From Streptomyces sp. NBC_01460 (GTDB lineage Bacteria; Actinomycetota; Actinomycetes; Streptomycetales; Streptomycetaceae), in NCBI RefSeq assembly GCF_036227405.1, contig NZ_CP109473.1, forward strand, positions 930,001-994,000: a DNA stretch of 64,000 nucleotides. Direction: 5' to 3'. Positions within the stretch are counted from its first letter, which is position 1. Each line of letters opens with the position of its first letter. The notes under the pieces are model-generated. The model was not told the DNA's origin and did not search any database. It saw only the letters and a list, made by a program, of their open reading frames with translations. This document shows positions 17,047 to 24,935 of the stretch, in pieces. A program made the position numbers and the translations under genes.

Positions 17047-17128
17047 CTCACCTCAGGTCAATTGATGGCCAATCCTGGAACGCTACACCCGGCCCGCCCG
17101 AGCAGGCGGCCGGCACTCGCATCGCCCC

Positions 17129-17482
17129 TCAGTAGAACTGCGCCAGGCAGAACTCGTGCCCTTCGGGATCGGCCATCACGACGACGACACCCTCGTCGTA
17201 GTCGTGCCGCTCGCCGGTGGACCGGCCCCCCAGGGCGAGGACCTGCGTGATGCCCTGGTCGATGTCGTCGACCAAGACGTCCAGATGCAGGCGGACCTTG
17301 CCCGGGTTCGGCTCGGCCACCGGCTGGAAGACGAGGCGCGGCTGCGGGTCGTCGTGACGGCCGAGGTAGACCCAGCCCGGCCGGGAAGGGCCCGGCGGAC
17401 GGTTGAGCAGCACGCTCCAGAAGGCCGACACGCGCTCCACGTCGACGCAGTCGACGGTCACTCCCACCCAGCGGTTCGCCAC
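17129..17482 (-). CDS. VOC-family (glyoxalase/bleomycin-resistance-like) protein
   Basis: A 117-residue protein with one beta-alpha-beta-beta-beta unit repeated, as in VOC proteins: ANRWVGVTVDCVDVERVSAF, GWVYLGRHDDPQPRLVFQPV, VRLHLDVLVDDIDQGITQVL, and the terminal VMADPEGHEFCLAQFY with the 'DPeGheFcl' motif. Members bind a metal and act on or sequester small molecules; many Streptomyces copies have no assigned substrate. GTG 17482 is selected because GAGGGGTG lies 8 nt upstream, although the frame stays open for another 62 codons. It is divergent from the DUF2470 gene. Confidence 0.8.
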   Translation of the reverse strand: MANRWVGVTVDCVDVERVSAFWSVLLNRPPGPSRPGWVYLGRHDDPQPRLVFQPVAEPNPGKVRLHLDVLVDDIDQGITQVLALGGRSTGERHDYDEGVVVVMADPEGHEFCLAQFY

Positions 17483-17671
17483 GGTCCGGCACCCCTCGTC
17501 GCTGTCGCACGCCTCCGGCCGACTCCCCCGGCTCCACTGCGGGCAGGCCACCGGACCACCTCCGCGCCGCAGTACGGTCCGGCGCGCAGATCCTACGGTT
17601 CCTCCCCGCAGGGCAGCGTCTCGCACATCCGTCGGGCAGGGCGGCGCGCTACCCGAACCGGGATTCATAGG

Positions 17672-17690
17672 TTAGGTTAGGCATACCTAA
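17672..17690. promoter_or_regulatory. iron box (DmdR/IdeR/DtxR operator)
   Basis: TTAGGTTAGGCATACCTAA matches the actinobacterial iron-box consensus TTAGGTTAGGCTAACCTAA at 17 of 19 positions. It lies 45 bp before the ATG of the DUF2470 gene, where a Fe2+-loaded DtxR-type repressor would block transcription. Confidence 0.85.
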
Positions 17691-17734
17691 GTAGCCGTAA
17701 TGAGGTCTCCCCGCCTGCTCTCTGGAGAACTTGG

Positions 17735-18442
17735 ATGCGTCCTTTCACCTCCCGCGTCACCCAGCCCACCCCCGCCGAACGCGTGCTGTCGATCCTGACC
17801 GCGGCCCATTCGATGACGGTGGTGAGCGACGGACACGACCCCGTCGAGGTGCACCGGCTCGACGGAACGGCCGCGATGGGCCACATCCACCTCCACGAAC
17901 CGTCCGAGCCGGGCCTCGCCCCGGCCGGGCCGCGCGTCCCGGTCCGGCTGGAGTTCACCGACATCGCGCCCACGCCGGTACGTGACCGCACACGCGCCCG
18001 TGTCACGGTGACCGGCCTGCTGTCCGCCCCGTACAGCACGGAATCCGCGGAGAGCACCTGCATGGAGTTCGGCCAGGCGGTCTTCGAGGACGACAGGGGC
18101 CGGGCATTCGTCACCCTGGACACACTGCAGGAGACGGACCCCGATCCGATCGCCAGCAGCGAGGCGGGAATGCTGACCCACCTCGTGGACGACCACGGCG
18201 AGCTCGTCCCGCTGCTCCTCCGCCTCGTGCAACCACAGCCGGACAAGGGCGTGAAGCGCATCCTCCCCCTGGCGATGGACCGCTACGGCGTGACCCTGCG
18301 CCTGGAGTACTCAGGCAGCCACCGTGATGTGCGGCTGCCGTTCGCGAAGCCCCTGGCCCGCCTCGACCAGGCCGGTCCGCAGATCCACGCCCTGCTGGCC
18401 GCCGCACGTCGCGCCTCCCACCGCAACCAGTTGCTCACCTGA
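17735..18442 (+). CDS. iron-regulated DUF2470 domain protein
   Basis: A 235-residue soluble protein. The N-terminal two-thirds (PAERVLSILTAAHSMTVVSD, VPVRLEFTDIAPTPVRDRTR, ARVTVTGLLSAPYS) resembles the split-barrel region of heme-utilisation/pyridoxamine-oxidase-like proteins. The C-terminal domain (SEAGMLTHLVDDHGELVPLL, DRYGVTLRLEYSG, RLPFAKPLA) carries the 'mn.dH...L' and 'iD..G..l' landmarks of DUF2470. DUF2470 is often attached to HugZ-type heme-degrading proteins, so a role in heme or iron handling is plausible. An iron box 45 bp upstream supports iron repression. GGAG lies 7 nt before ATG 17735. No siderophore genes are adjacent. Confidence 0.75.
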   Translation: MRPFTSRVTQPTPAERVLSILTAAHSMTVVSDGHDPVEVHRLDGTAAMGHIHLHEPSEPGLAPAGPRVPVRLEFTDIAPTPVRDRTRARVTVTGLLSAPYSTESAESTCMEFGQAVFEDDRGRAFVTLDTLQETDPDPIASSEAGMLTHLVDDHGELVPLLLRLVQPQPDKGVKRILPLAMDRYGVTLRLEYSGSHRDVRLPFAKPLARLDQAGPQIHALLAAARRASHRNQLLT

Positions 18443-18511
18443 CCCGGGCGGGCTCGGATACCGCGCACGATCGGGCACACGGCATCCCGCGCGGCCGGTA
18501 GCCTGCTGCGG

Positions 18512-19057
18512 ATGAGGACGGGAAGCGAAGAGACCCGGCTGATCGTCGTACGGGGGAACTCGGCATCGGGCAAGTCCTCGGTGGCGGCCGGGGTCCGCGA
18601 CCGGTTCGGCCGCGGCCTGGCCGTGGTCGGGCAGGACAACCTCCGCCGGACCGTGCTGCGTGAGCGGGACCGGCCCGGCGGCACAAACATCGGGCTGATC
18701 GACACGGTCGCGCGCTACGCGCTCGAAGCCGGCTACCACGTCGTCGTCGAGGGCATCCTGTACGCCGACCGCTACGGTGAGATGCTCACGCGCCTGGTCG
18801 CCGACCACCGCGGCGTCTCCCGCTGCTACTACCTCGACATCCCGATCGAGGAGACGTTCGTCCGCCACGCCGCCAAGGCCGATCCGGTGTACCTCGCGCA
18901 GGTGACGGAGTACCAGCTGCGTGACTGGTACCGGGAGCGCGATCTCCTGCCCGGCGGCATCGAGTCCGTCCTCGACAGCCGGAGCACCCTCGACGGGACG
19001 ATCGACCGCGTCATGCGCGAGACCGGTCTCGCGGGCCTGCCCGCCCACGAGGACTGA
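18512..19057 (+). CDS. small AAA/zeta-toxin-like P-loop kinase
   Basis: A 181-residue protein. Walker A is GNSASGKSS (TRLIVVRGNSASGKSSVAAG), followed by a kinase-like core: VVGQDNLRRTVLRERD, HVVVEGILYADRYGEML, CYYLDIPIEETFVRHAAK and REETGLAG-like tail. The pattern fits small P-loop kinases related to chloramphenicol phosphotransferase, gluconate kinase and zeta toxin. The substrate cannot be predicted. TAGCCT at 18499-18504 is 7 nt before the ATG, suggesting a leaderless mRNA; no Shine-Dalgarno is seen. It starts 70 bp after the DUF2470 gene and could have its own promoter. Confidence 0.65.
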   Translation: MRTGSEETRLIVVRGNSASGKSSVAAGVRDRFGRGLAVVGQDNLRRTVLRERDRPGGTNIGLIDTVARYALEAGYHVVVEGILYADRYGEMLTRLVADHRGVSRCYYLDIPIEETFVRHAAKADPVYLAQVTEYQLRDWYRERDLLPGGIESVLDSRSTLDGTIDRVMRETGLAGLPAHED

Positions 19058-19274
19058 GGCCTCCGGAGTCGGGAGCAGGGACCTGGCGCACGTCACGCAC
19101 CCGCTCTTCGGCGGCTCCCGCCGAGGATCGGCTCCGCTCCGGCGTACGCCTGCGGGTGGGCTACGGCGGCATGTTTTCTGGGCACTTCTCTGGGGGTCGG
19201 CCGACGCTTCCGCTGAGCGTCCGCCCCGGTGCGTACCGCGGGCCGGGGGCCGACCGGAGACGGGGGAGGTACGC

Positions 19275-19322
19275 GTGAGGGAGCAGGACGGGACCGACCA
19301 CGGCCGGGGAGGCCGTACGTGA
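19275..19322 (+). CDS. possible 15-codon leader peptide overlapping the ABC transporter start
   Basis: GTG 19275 follows a good ribosome-binding site (GGGGGAGG, 6 nt away) and gives VREQDGTDHGRGGRT before a TGA at 19320-19322 that overlaps the transporter's GTG 19319 (GTGA). This arrangement would couple transporter translation to the mini-ORF. The peptide itself matches nothing recognised. Confidence 0.3.
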   Translation: MREQDGTDHGRGGRT

Positions 19323-21313
19323 GGGGATTCTTCCGGCGGGCCCGCATGATCGAGCCGGTGGTCTCCGCCGCCGAACAGGAGCTGTTCGGCGGCCCGTTGC
19401 GCTACGACGGCGTGTTCGCCGAGCACGAACGCGCCCGGCTGGACCTGACGATGCTGTCGGCGGTGCGGGCCATGCCCCGCCTGATCAGCTCCACGTTACG
19501 CCGGGCCTGGGCCGCCGACCGGCCGGCGCTGCTGGCCGTCGGCGTCAGCGAGATCGGCCAGGGCATCGCGGCCGCGGTGACCCTCCTCGCGGTCAACTCC
19601 GTGATGCACGCCCTGCTCGGCGGCGGCGATCCCGTCGAGCGGCTGCGGGCCGCCCTGCCCGCGCTGATCGTCGTGGCCGCTGTCGCGGTGGTCAACGCCG
19701 GTCTCGCCGGCCTGTCCACGTCACGGGCCGGCCGCCTGGAACCGCTGGTCGAACGGATCGCGACGACGGAGTACCTGGAAGCGGCGACCGTGGTCGAGCT
19801 GGAGGCGATCGAGGACCCGGAGTTCCGCCGGCTGATCGACGTCGCCCAGTTCGGAGCGGCCTCCGCCCGTCGGATGATCGGCGCGTGCGTGGCCGCACTG
19901 AACGGCACGATCTCCCTGGTCGCGACGGCAAGCATCCTGACCGTCCTTCACCCGGCCCTGCTCCCCATGCTGTTGCTGATCGCGGCCCCTCGCGGCTGGG
20001 GGGCGATGCGGGTCGCCCAGGAGCGGTACGCGTCCGTGATGGCGTGGGTCGAGCACCTGCGTGCCAGTCGGCTGATCGCGAACCTGCTCACCGAGCGCGG
20101 CGCGGCCCAGGAGGTGCGGATCCACTCCGTAGGCGCGTTCCTCCTGGAGAAGTACCGCGGCATGGCGGAGAGCGCCGAGGCCGAGCAGAAGCGGCTGGCG
20201 AACGGCAAGGCGATGACCGAGCTGATGGCCGCGGCACTGTCCGGTCTCGCACTCGCCTCCACGTACGGCGTGATGCTCTGGCTGATCCTGGCCGGCCACA
20301 TGAGTCTGGCGGTGGCCGGCACCGCGGTGATCGCCGTGCGGTCCGGCTCGGCGAGCCTGGGGGCCCTCGTCATGAACGTCAACCAGCTCCACGAGGAGAG
20401 CCTGTACGTGCAGGACCACGAGCGGTTCCTGGCGGAGGCCGCCCGGCGTGCCATCCCCGGCAGCGGGGGGCGTCTGCCGGAGCGCGTGGGCCGGGTGGTC
20501 CTCGACGGCGTCACCTACCGCTACCCGGACCGCGACGCCCCCGCACTGGACGGGGTGTCGATCACGCTCCCCATGGGCTCGGTCACCGCCGTCGTCGGTG
20601 AGAACGGTTCGGGGAAGAGCACGCTGATGAAGATCCTCGCGGGGCTGCTGCTGCCTCATGGCGGCACGGTGCGCTGGGGCACGGCGGAGCTGTCGGCCCT
20701 CGACCGGTCGCAGGTGTTCGACCGCGTGGCGCTGCTGACGCAGGACTTCCAGCGCTGGCCGATGACCGCGGCCCTCAACATCGGCATCGGCCGCCCCGGC
20801 CGCCACGCAGGGCAGGAGGAGCTCCGGCCCTCCATCGACTACGCCGGAGCGGGCCCGGTCATCGAGAAGCTCCCCCACGGTCTGCGGACCCTGCTGGCCC
20901 GCATGTTCCGCGGGGCGTCCGAACTCTCGGGCGGCGAATGGCAGAAGATCGGTCTGGCCCGCACCCACTGGCGCACCGAGACGTGCCGGGCGGACAGCGT
21001 GCTGATCGTCGACGAGCCCACCTCGGCGCTCGACCCGGAGGCCGAGATCGCCGCCTTCGACGCCATCCGGCGCCTCGCCGGCCCGCACCGGGCCGTCGTG
21101 CTCGTCACGCACCGCATGTCCGGCGTCCGCCACGCCGACACCATCCACGTCCTCTCCGGGGGCCGGCTCACCGAGCAGGGAACGCACGACGAACTCATGG
21201 CCGCCCAGGGGCGCTACGCGGCCATGTTCACCACGCAGGCCGCCCAGTACGCGGCGGAGCCCCACAGCTCCGTACCGCGCCCCGCCTCACCGCCGACCCG
21301 GAAGCCCGCCTGA
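19319..21313 (+). CDS. ABC transporter with fused membrane and ATPase domains (half-exporter)
   Basis: A 664-residue type-IV exporter half-transporter. An N-terminal cytosolic lead-in (about 1-60) is followed by about six transmembrane helices (about 75-350), then the ATPase: VVGENGSGKSTLMK (Walker A), LSGGEWQKIGLARTH (signature), SVLIVDEPTSALDPE (Walker B) and VLVTHRMSGVRHAD (switch His). It lacks a C39 peptidase domain. It probably homodimerises in the membrane and exports a hydrophobic compound or peptide. GTG 19319 has GGGGAGG 6 nt upstream; ATG 19346 is an alternative. No biosynthetic genes are adjacent, so cargo is unknown. A perfect hairpin terminator follows. Confidence 0.85.
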   Translation: MRGFFRRARMIEPVVSAAEQELFGGPLRYDGVFAEHERARLDLTMLSAVRAMPRLISSTLRRAWAADRPALLAVGVSEIGQGIAAAVTLLAVNSVMHALLGGGDPVERLRAALPALIVVAAVAVVNAGLAGLSTSRAGRLEPLVERIATTEYLEAATVVELEAIEDPEFRRLIDVAQFGAASARRMIGACVAALNGTISLVATASILTVLHPALLPMLLLIAAPRGWGAMRVAQERYASVMAWVEHLRASRLIANLLTERGAAQEVRIHSVGAFLLEKYRGMAESAEAEQKRLANGKAMTELMAAALSGLALASTYGVMLWLILAGHMSLAVAGTAVIAVRSGSASLGALVMNVNQLHEESLYVQDHERFLAEAARRAIPGSGGRLPERVGRVVLDGVTYRYPDRDAPALDGVSITLPMGSVTAVVGENGSGKSTLMKILAGLLLPHGGTVRWGTAELSALDRSQVFDRVALLTQDFQRWPMTAALNIGIGRPGRHAGQEELRPSIDYAGAGPVIEKLPHGLRTLLARMFRGASELSGGEWQKIGLARTHWRTETCRADSVLIVDEPTSALDPEAEIAAFDAIRRLAGPHRAVVLVTHRMSGVRHADTIHVLSGGRLTEQGTHDELMAAQGRYAAMFTTQAAQYAAEPHSSVPRPASPPTRKPA

Positions 21314-21352
21314 GTCCGGCCGGCACCGGACCCGCAGCGGCAGAAGCAGGAG

Positions 21353-21376
21353 CAGCGGCAGCGGCAGCGGCAGCGG
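21353..21376. repeat. CAGCGG hexamer x4
   Basis: Four perfect head-to-tail copies of CAGCGG lie just after the ABC transporter gene; flanking sequence is a degenerate continuation. Simple slippage repeat in a non-coding spot. Confidence 0.7.
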
Positions 21377-21396
21377 AGACGGGCATCCGGAACGCG

Positions 21397-21426
21397 TCCG
21401 GGGGGTGGCAGGTGCCACCCCCCGGA
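21397..21426. terminator. bidirectional hairpin terminator
   Basis: A perfect 14-bp inverted repeat (21397-21410 with 21413-21426) with a 2-nt centre lies between the ABC transporter and the converging bL37 gene. Confidence 0.7.
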
Positions 21427-21443
21427 TAACCGTCGCCGCTTCC

Positions 21444-21521
21444 TCAGGTCTGAGGACGGCTGCCGTGGTTCGCGCCGTTCTTGCGGCGGGCCTTCTTCTT
21501 ACGACGTCGCTTCGAGGACAT
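21444..21521 (-). CDS. 50S ribosomal protein bL37 (25 aa)
   Basis: A 25-residue, strongly basic protein: MSSKRRRKKKARRKNGANHG then SRPQT. The Arg/Lys run followed by 'ANHG.RP' is the signature of bL37, the very short actinobacterial ribosomal protein first identified in mycobacterial 50S subunits. AGGAGG lies 5 nt before the ATG. It is monocistronic and ends at a strong terminator. In most Streptomyces copies known to me the fourth-from-last segment is GKRPN, so SRPQT is slightly unusual. It is too short for ordinary gene callers. Confidence 0.8.
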   Translation of the reverse strand: MSSKRRRKKKARRKNGANHGSRPQT

Positions 21522-21926
21522 CGAACCTCCTCATTCGGTAGCTCTTGCACCCTATCCACCGGATTGTCGGATACGGCGATCACAGAGCCCCTTACCCCCC
21601 GTTGCGGCGCCAAACACCCCACGCTCGCACGAACGAGTGGCGTACCTCACGGTCAGCCACCGGCGCTGCACTCCCCGCGCCGAGGCCTCCGGGCACGCCG
21701 CCGATCGGCGCTCCCGCCTCCATGGACAGCCGCCGACCTGCCGTGATGTGATCCGTGCGGCGGAACGGCCCTGCCCGGCGCTGCTCACCGGGCGATCCCC
21801 AGGTGCGTCGCGGGCGACGGCCGGAACCCCCTCGTCAGCCCTTCGCCGCTCGCACGCCCGTGGGACCCCACATCGCCACGGCGAGCGCCCGGGTCCCGTC
21901 CCCCCAGGCTCGAAAGTTCCGTACAC
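21522..21926. other. non-coding region before the PTS gene
   Basis: 405 bp between the divergent bL37 and PTS genes. It must hold both promoters. No DasR-type (dre) site, riboswitch or credible gene was recognised. Confidence 0.45.
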
Positions 21927-23534
21927 ATGCAGAAGACCAAAGCCGCACTCTGGGAATTCCTCCAGGGGCTCGGCAAGACGTTCATGCTCCCCGTGGCCCT
22001 GCTCGCGTTCTGCGGCATCATGCTGGGCATCGGCTCCTCGCTGTCCAGCGAGGCGGTCACCGACAACCTCCCCTTCCTCAAGGCCGAGGGCTTCCACCTC
22101 GTCTTCACCTGGATGGCCAACACGGGGCTGGTCGCCTTCACCTTCCTGCCCGTCCTCTTCGCGATGGCCATCCCGCTCGGCCTCGCCCGTGAGGACAAGG
22201 GTGTCGCCGCCTTCTCCGGCTTCGTCGGCTTCGCCGCCATGAATCTGGCGGTGAACTTCTACCTCACCGCCAAGGGCGTCGATCTCGAGGACGGGAAGGC
22301 GATCGAGCACTACGGCATAGCCGACGTGCTGGGCGTGCAGTCCATCGATACGGGACTCCTCGGAGCCGTGGCCGTTGGCATCGTTGTCAGCCTCCTCCAC
22401 CAGCGCTTTCGTACCCAGCGGATGCCCGACGCGCTGGCCTTCTTCGGCGGCCTGCGCTTCGTACCGATCATCTCCGCCCTGGTCCTGAGCGTCCTCGGCC
22501 TGCTCATCCCGCTGGTGTGGCCGACCTTCAACGGCTGGATCACCGCCGTGGGCCGGGGCATCGGGCACACCGGTGTCTTCGGACCGTTCTTCTTCGGCAT
22601 GGGCGAGGTGCTGCTGCGGCCGATCGGCCTGCACCACATCCTCGTCGCCATGTTCCGGTTCACCGACGTCGGCGGCTCGGGGGCCGTGTGCGGGGACCAG
22701 GTCTCCGGTGCCCTGAACATGTTCTACGCGCACCTGGACTGCGCGGGGGCACCGAACGGGGCGGTCACCGACGCCACCCACTTCCTCTCCCAGGGCAAGA
22801 TGGCGTCCTACCTGGGCGGACTCCCCGGCGCGGCACTCGCGATGTACCACTGCGCGAACAGGAAGATGCGCCCGGAGATCAAGGCCCTGCTGGTGTCGGG
22901 TGTGGTGGCCTGCGTGGTCGGCGGCATCACGGAACCGCTGGAGTTCCTGTTCCTGTTCGTCGCACCGTGGCTGTATGCCATCCACGCGGTCCTGGTGGGG
23001 CTCGGATTCCTCACGGCCGCCCTGCTCGGCGTCTTCATCGGGAACACCGACGGCAACGTCATCGACTGGCTGGTGTTCGGCGTCCTCCAGGGATCGACGA
23101 CCAAGTGGTACCTGGTGCCCGTGATCGCTGCCGTGTGGTTCGCCGTGTACTACTTCCTGTTCCGCTGGGCGATCACCCGCTTCGACCTCAGGACCCCCGG
23201 CCGCGAGGACGAGTCGGAGCAGGCGGAGGAGGACTCCGAGCCCGTCCCACAGGACGGCGAGGCGCAGCCCGTACGCGAACTGGTGGCGGGGAAGTACGAC
23301 GCCGCGGCCATCCTCGACGCGATCGGCGGCGCCGGCAACATCCGGTCCCTGGACAACTGCATCACCCGTCTGCGCATGACGGTGGAGGACGCCGGAGAGG
23401 TCGACGAGGCGCGGCTGAAGAAGCTCGGCGCCGTGGGCGTGATCAAGCTCGACGACCACAACGTGCAGGTCGTCATCGGGCCGCAGGTCCAGTCCGTGAA
23501 GGACGCCATCGCCACCATGATCCCGGTGGGCTGA
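21927..23534 (+). CDS. malX: PTS EIICB transporter, MalX-like (maltose/glucose type)
   Basis: A 535-residue membrane protein. The N-terminal EIIC domain (about 1-420, roughly ten hydrophobic segments) contains KTFMLPVALLAFCGIMLGIG, MGEVLLRPIGLHHIL and VVGGITEPLEFLFLFVAPWL, the last being the conserved substrate-site motif with GITE. A linker rich in Glu leads to a C-terminal EIIB domain with Cys478 in LDNCITRLRM, the phosphorylation site. Domain order and length match E. coli MalX. The stop is 2 bp from the start of a MalY-like gene, so the pair is an operon. EIIA must be supplied from elsewhere. Symbol given by analogy; substrate is inferred. Confidence 0.75.
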   Translation: MQKTKAALWEFLQGLGKTFMLPVALLAFCGIMLGIGSSLSSEAVTDNLPFLKAEGFHLVFTWMANTGLVAFTFLPVLFAMAIPLGLAREDKGVAAFSGFVGFAAMNLAVNFYLTAKGVDLEDGKAIEHYGIADVLGVQSIDTGLLGAVAVGIVVSLLHQRFRTQRMPDALAFFGGLRFVPIISALVLSVLGLLIPLVWPTFNGWITAVGRGIGHTGVFGPFFFGMGEVLLRPIGLHHILVAMFRFTDVGGSGAVCGDQVSGALNMFYAHLDCAGAPNGAVTDATHFLSQGKMASYLGGLPGAALAMYHCANRKMRPEIKALLVSGVVACVVGGITEPLEFLFLFVAPWLYAIHAVLVGLGFLTAALLGVFIGNTDGNVIDWLVFGVLQGSTTKWYLVPVIAAVWFAVYYFLFRWAITRFDLRTPGREDESEQAEEDSEPVPQDGEAQPVRELVAGKYDAAAILDAIGGAGNIRSLDNCITRLRMTVEDAGEVDEARLKKLGAVGVIKLDDHNVQVVIGPQVQSVKDAIATMIPVG

Positions 23535-23536
23535 TC

Positions 23537-24754
23537 ATGGCCACCACTTCCCCCGGGGCGACCGGGGCCACCCGGGACCCCTACGACTTCGGCACCCCGG
23601 TGGACCGGCACGGCACCTGGTGCACGCAGTGGGACTACGTCGAGGACCGCTTCGGCGTCCCCGGCCTGCTGCCGTTCACGATCTCCGACATGGACTTCGA
23701 GACCGCCCCGGAGATCATGACCGCGCTCCGCGGCCGCCTGGACCACGGCGTGCTGGGTTACTCGCGGTGGCGCCAGGACGACTTCCTCTCCGCGATCGTC
23801 CACTGGTACGCGACGAGGCACGCGACCACCGTCGATCCCGCGTCGGTCGTCTACGCGCCCTCCGTCGTCTACCAGGTGTCGCAGCTGCTCCGGCTCTGGT
23901 CGCGTCCCGGTGACGGCGTGGTCGCCCACACCCCCATGTACGACGCGTTCCCCAGGACGGTGGCGGCCCACGGGCGGCGGCTGCTGGAGTGCCCGCTCGA
24001 CGACCGGGCGGAGCTGGAACGGCTCCTGGCGCTGCCCGACACGGCCGTGCTGCTCCTCTGTTCCCCGCACAACCCGACGGGCAGGGTCTGGTCCCAGGCC
24101 GAGCTGGAGCGCATGGCGCGGCTGTGCGAGCGGCACGGCGTCGCCGTGATCAGTGACGAGATCCACTCCGACCTGGCTCATGCCCCGCATGTCCACCGCC
24201 CCTGGGCGGGAATCGGCGGCGAGGGCCGGTGGGCCGTGGTCACCTCGGCGTCCAAGTCGTTCAACATTCCGGCGCTGACCGGCAGTTACGGGATCATGGG
24301 CGATCCCGTGTCCCGTGACGCGTATCTGAGGCAGCTCAAGGAGGCGGACGGCCTCTCCTCCCCCGCCGTGCTGTCGCTGGTGGGCCACATCGCCGCGTAC
24401 AGGGAGGGGGGCCCCTGGCTGGACGCCCTGCGCGCGTATCTCGCGGGGAACCTCACGATGGTCGCCGACCGGCTCCGCGAGGAGTTCCTGGGGCTCGGCT
24501 GGGAGCCTCCGCAGGCCGGATATCTCGCCTGGATCGACCTCCGGCCGCTGGGCGTCGACGACGATGCCCTCCAGCGCGAGCTCGTCGAGGTGGAGAAGGT
24601 GGCCATCATGCCCGGCGCCGCCTACGGCGCGCCGGGATGGCTGCGGCTGAACGTCGGGTGTCCCCGGTCCAAGGCGGAGGCGGGCGTCGAGGCCCTGGTG
24701 CGCGCGCTGCACCGCCTCACGCGGGCCGGGCGGGCGCCCGGCCTGTCGCCCTGA
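23537..24754 (+). CDS. malY: MalY/PatB-type PLP-dependent C-S beta-lyase/aminotransferase
   Basis: A 405-residue fold-type I PLP enzyme. Conserved points are FTISDMDFETAPEIMTAL (the usual 'w.ADMdF'), GYSRW, SPHNPTGRVWSQAEL, VISDEIHSDL (PLP-ring Asp), TSASKSFNIPAL with the PLP lysine at Lys240, and LRLNVGCPRS near the end. This is the MalY/PatB family: cystathionine beta-lyase activity plus, in E. coli MalY, repression of the maltose regulator by protein contact. It starts 2 bp after the malX-like stop. The pair copies the E. coli malXY arrangement. A terminator follows at 24776-24836. Confidence 0.85.
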   Translation: MATTSPGATGATRDPYDFGTPVDRHGTWCTQWDYVEDRFGVPGLLPFTISDMDFETAPEIMTALRGRLDHGVLGYSRWRQDDFLSAIVHWYATRHATTVDPASVVYAPSVVYQVSQLLRLWSRPGDGVVAHTPMYDAFPRTVAAHGRRLLECPLDDRAELERLLALPDTAVLLLCSPHNPTGRVWSQAELERMARLCERHGVAVISDEIHSDLAHAPHVHRPWAGIGGEGRWAVVTSASKSFNIPALTGSYGIMGDPVSRDAYLRQLKEADGLSSPAVLSLVGHIAAYREGGPWLDALRAYLAGNLTMVADRLREEFLGLGWEPPQAGYLAWIDLRPLGVDDDALQRELVEVEKVAIMPGAAYGAPGWLRLNVGCPRSKAEAGVEALVRALHRLTRAGRAPGLSP

Positions 24755-24775
24755 GGACATCGGCGGGATCGGGCT

Positions 24776-24836
24776 GCGGCCCCTGCGACGGGCGGCTCCG
24801 GACTCATGATCCGGGGGCCGCAGCCGCAGGGGCCGC
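24776..24836. terminator. nested hairpin terminator after malXY-like operon
   Basis: GCGGCCCCTGCG (24776-24787) pairs perfectly with CGCAGGGGCCGC (24825-24836); an imperfect GC-rich inner stem fills the loop. Confidence 0.6.
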
Positions 24837-24910
24837 TTCCGTACGCCCCGGTATCGCCGGACACGCGGACGGGGCGGGCATTTTGCCCGTCCATGGTTCC
24901 GGCTCGACTC

Positions 24911-24935
24911 TTGACATATATATAATTGCCATATG
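24911..24935 (+). promoter_or_regulatory. AT-rich promoter/operator at the MarR start codon
   Basis: TTGACATATATATAATTGCC at 24911-24930 runs into the start ATG at 24933. TATAAT (24921-24926) is placed exactly 7 nt before the ATG, as for a leaderless transcript. The alternating AT tract with ATAT arms is a likely MarR-family self-operator and is conspicuous in a 70%-GC genome. Confidence 0.5.

Noticed and set aside
21522..21926. DasR/dre site before the malX-like PTS gene
   Set aside because: No TGGTCTAGACCA-like sequence is present in this gap; the only dre-like core in the window is at 61766.
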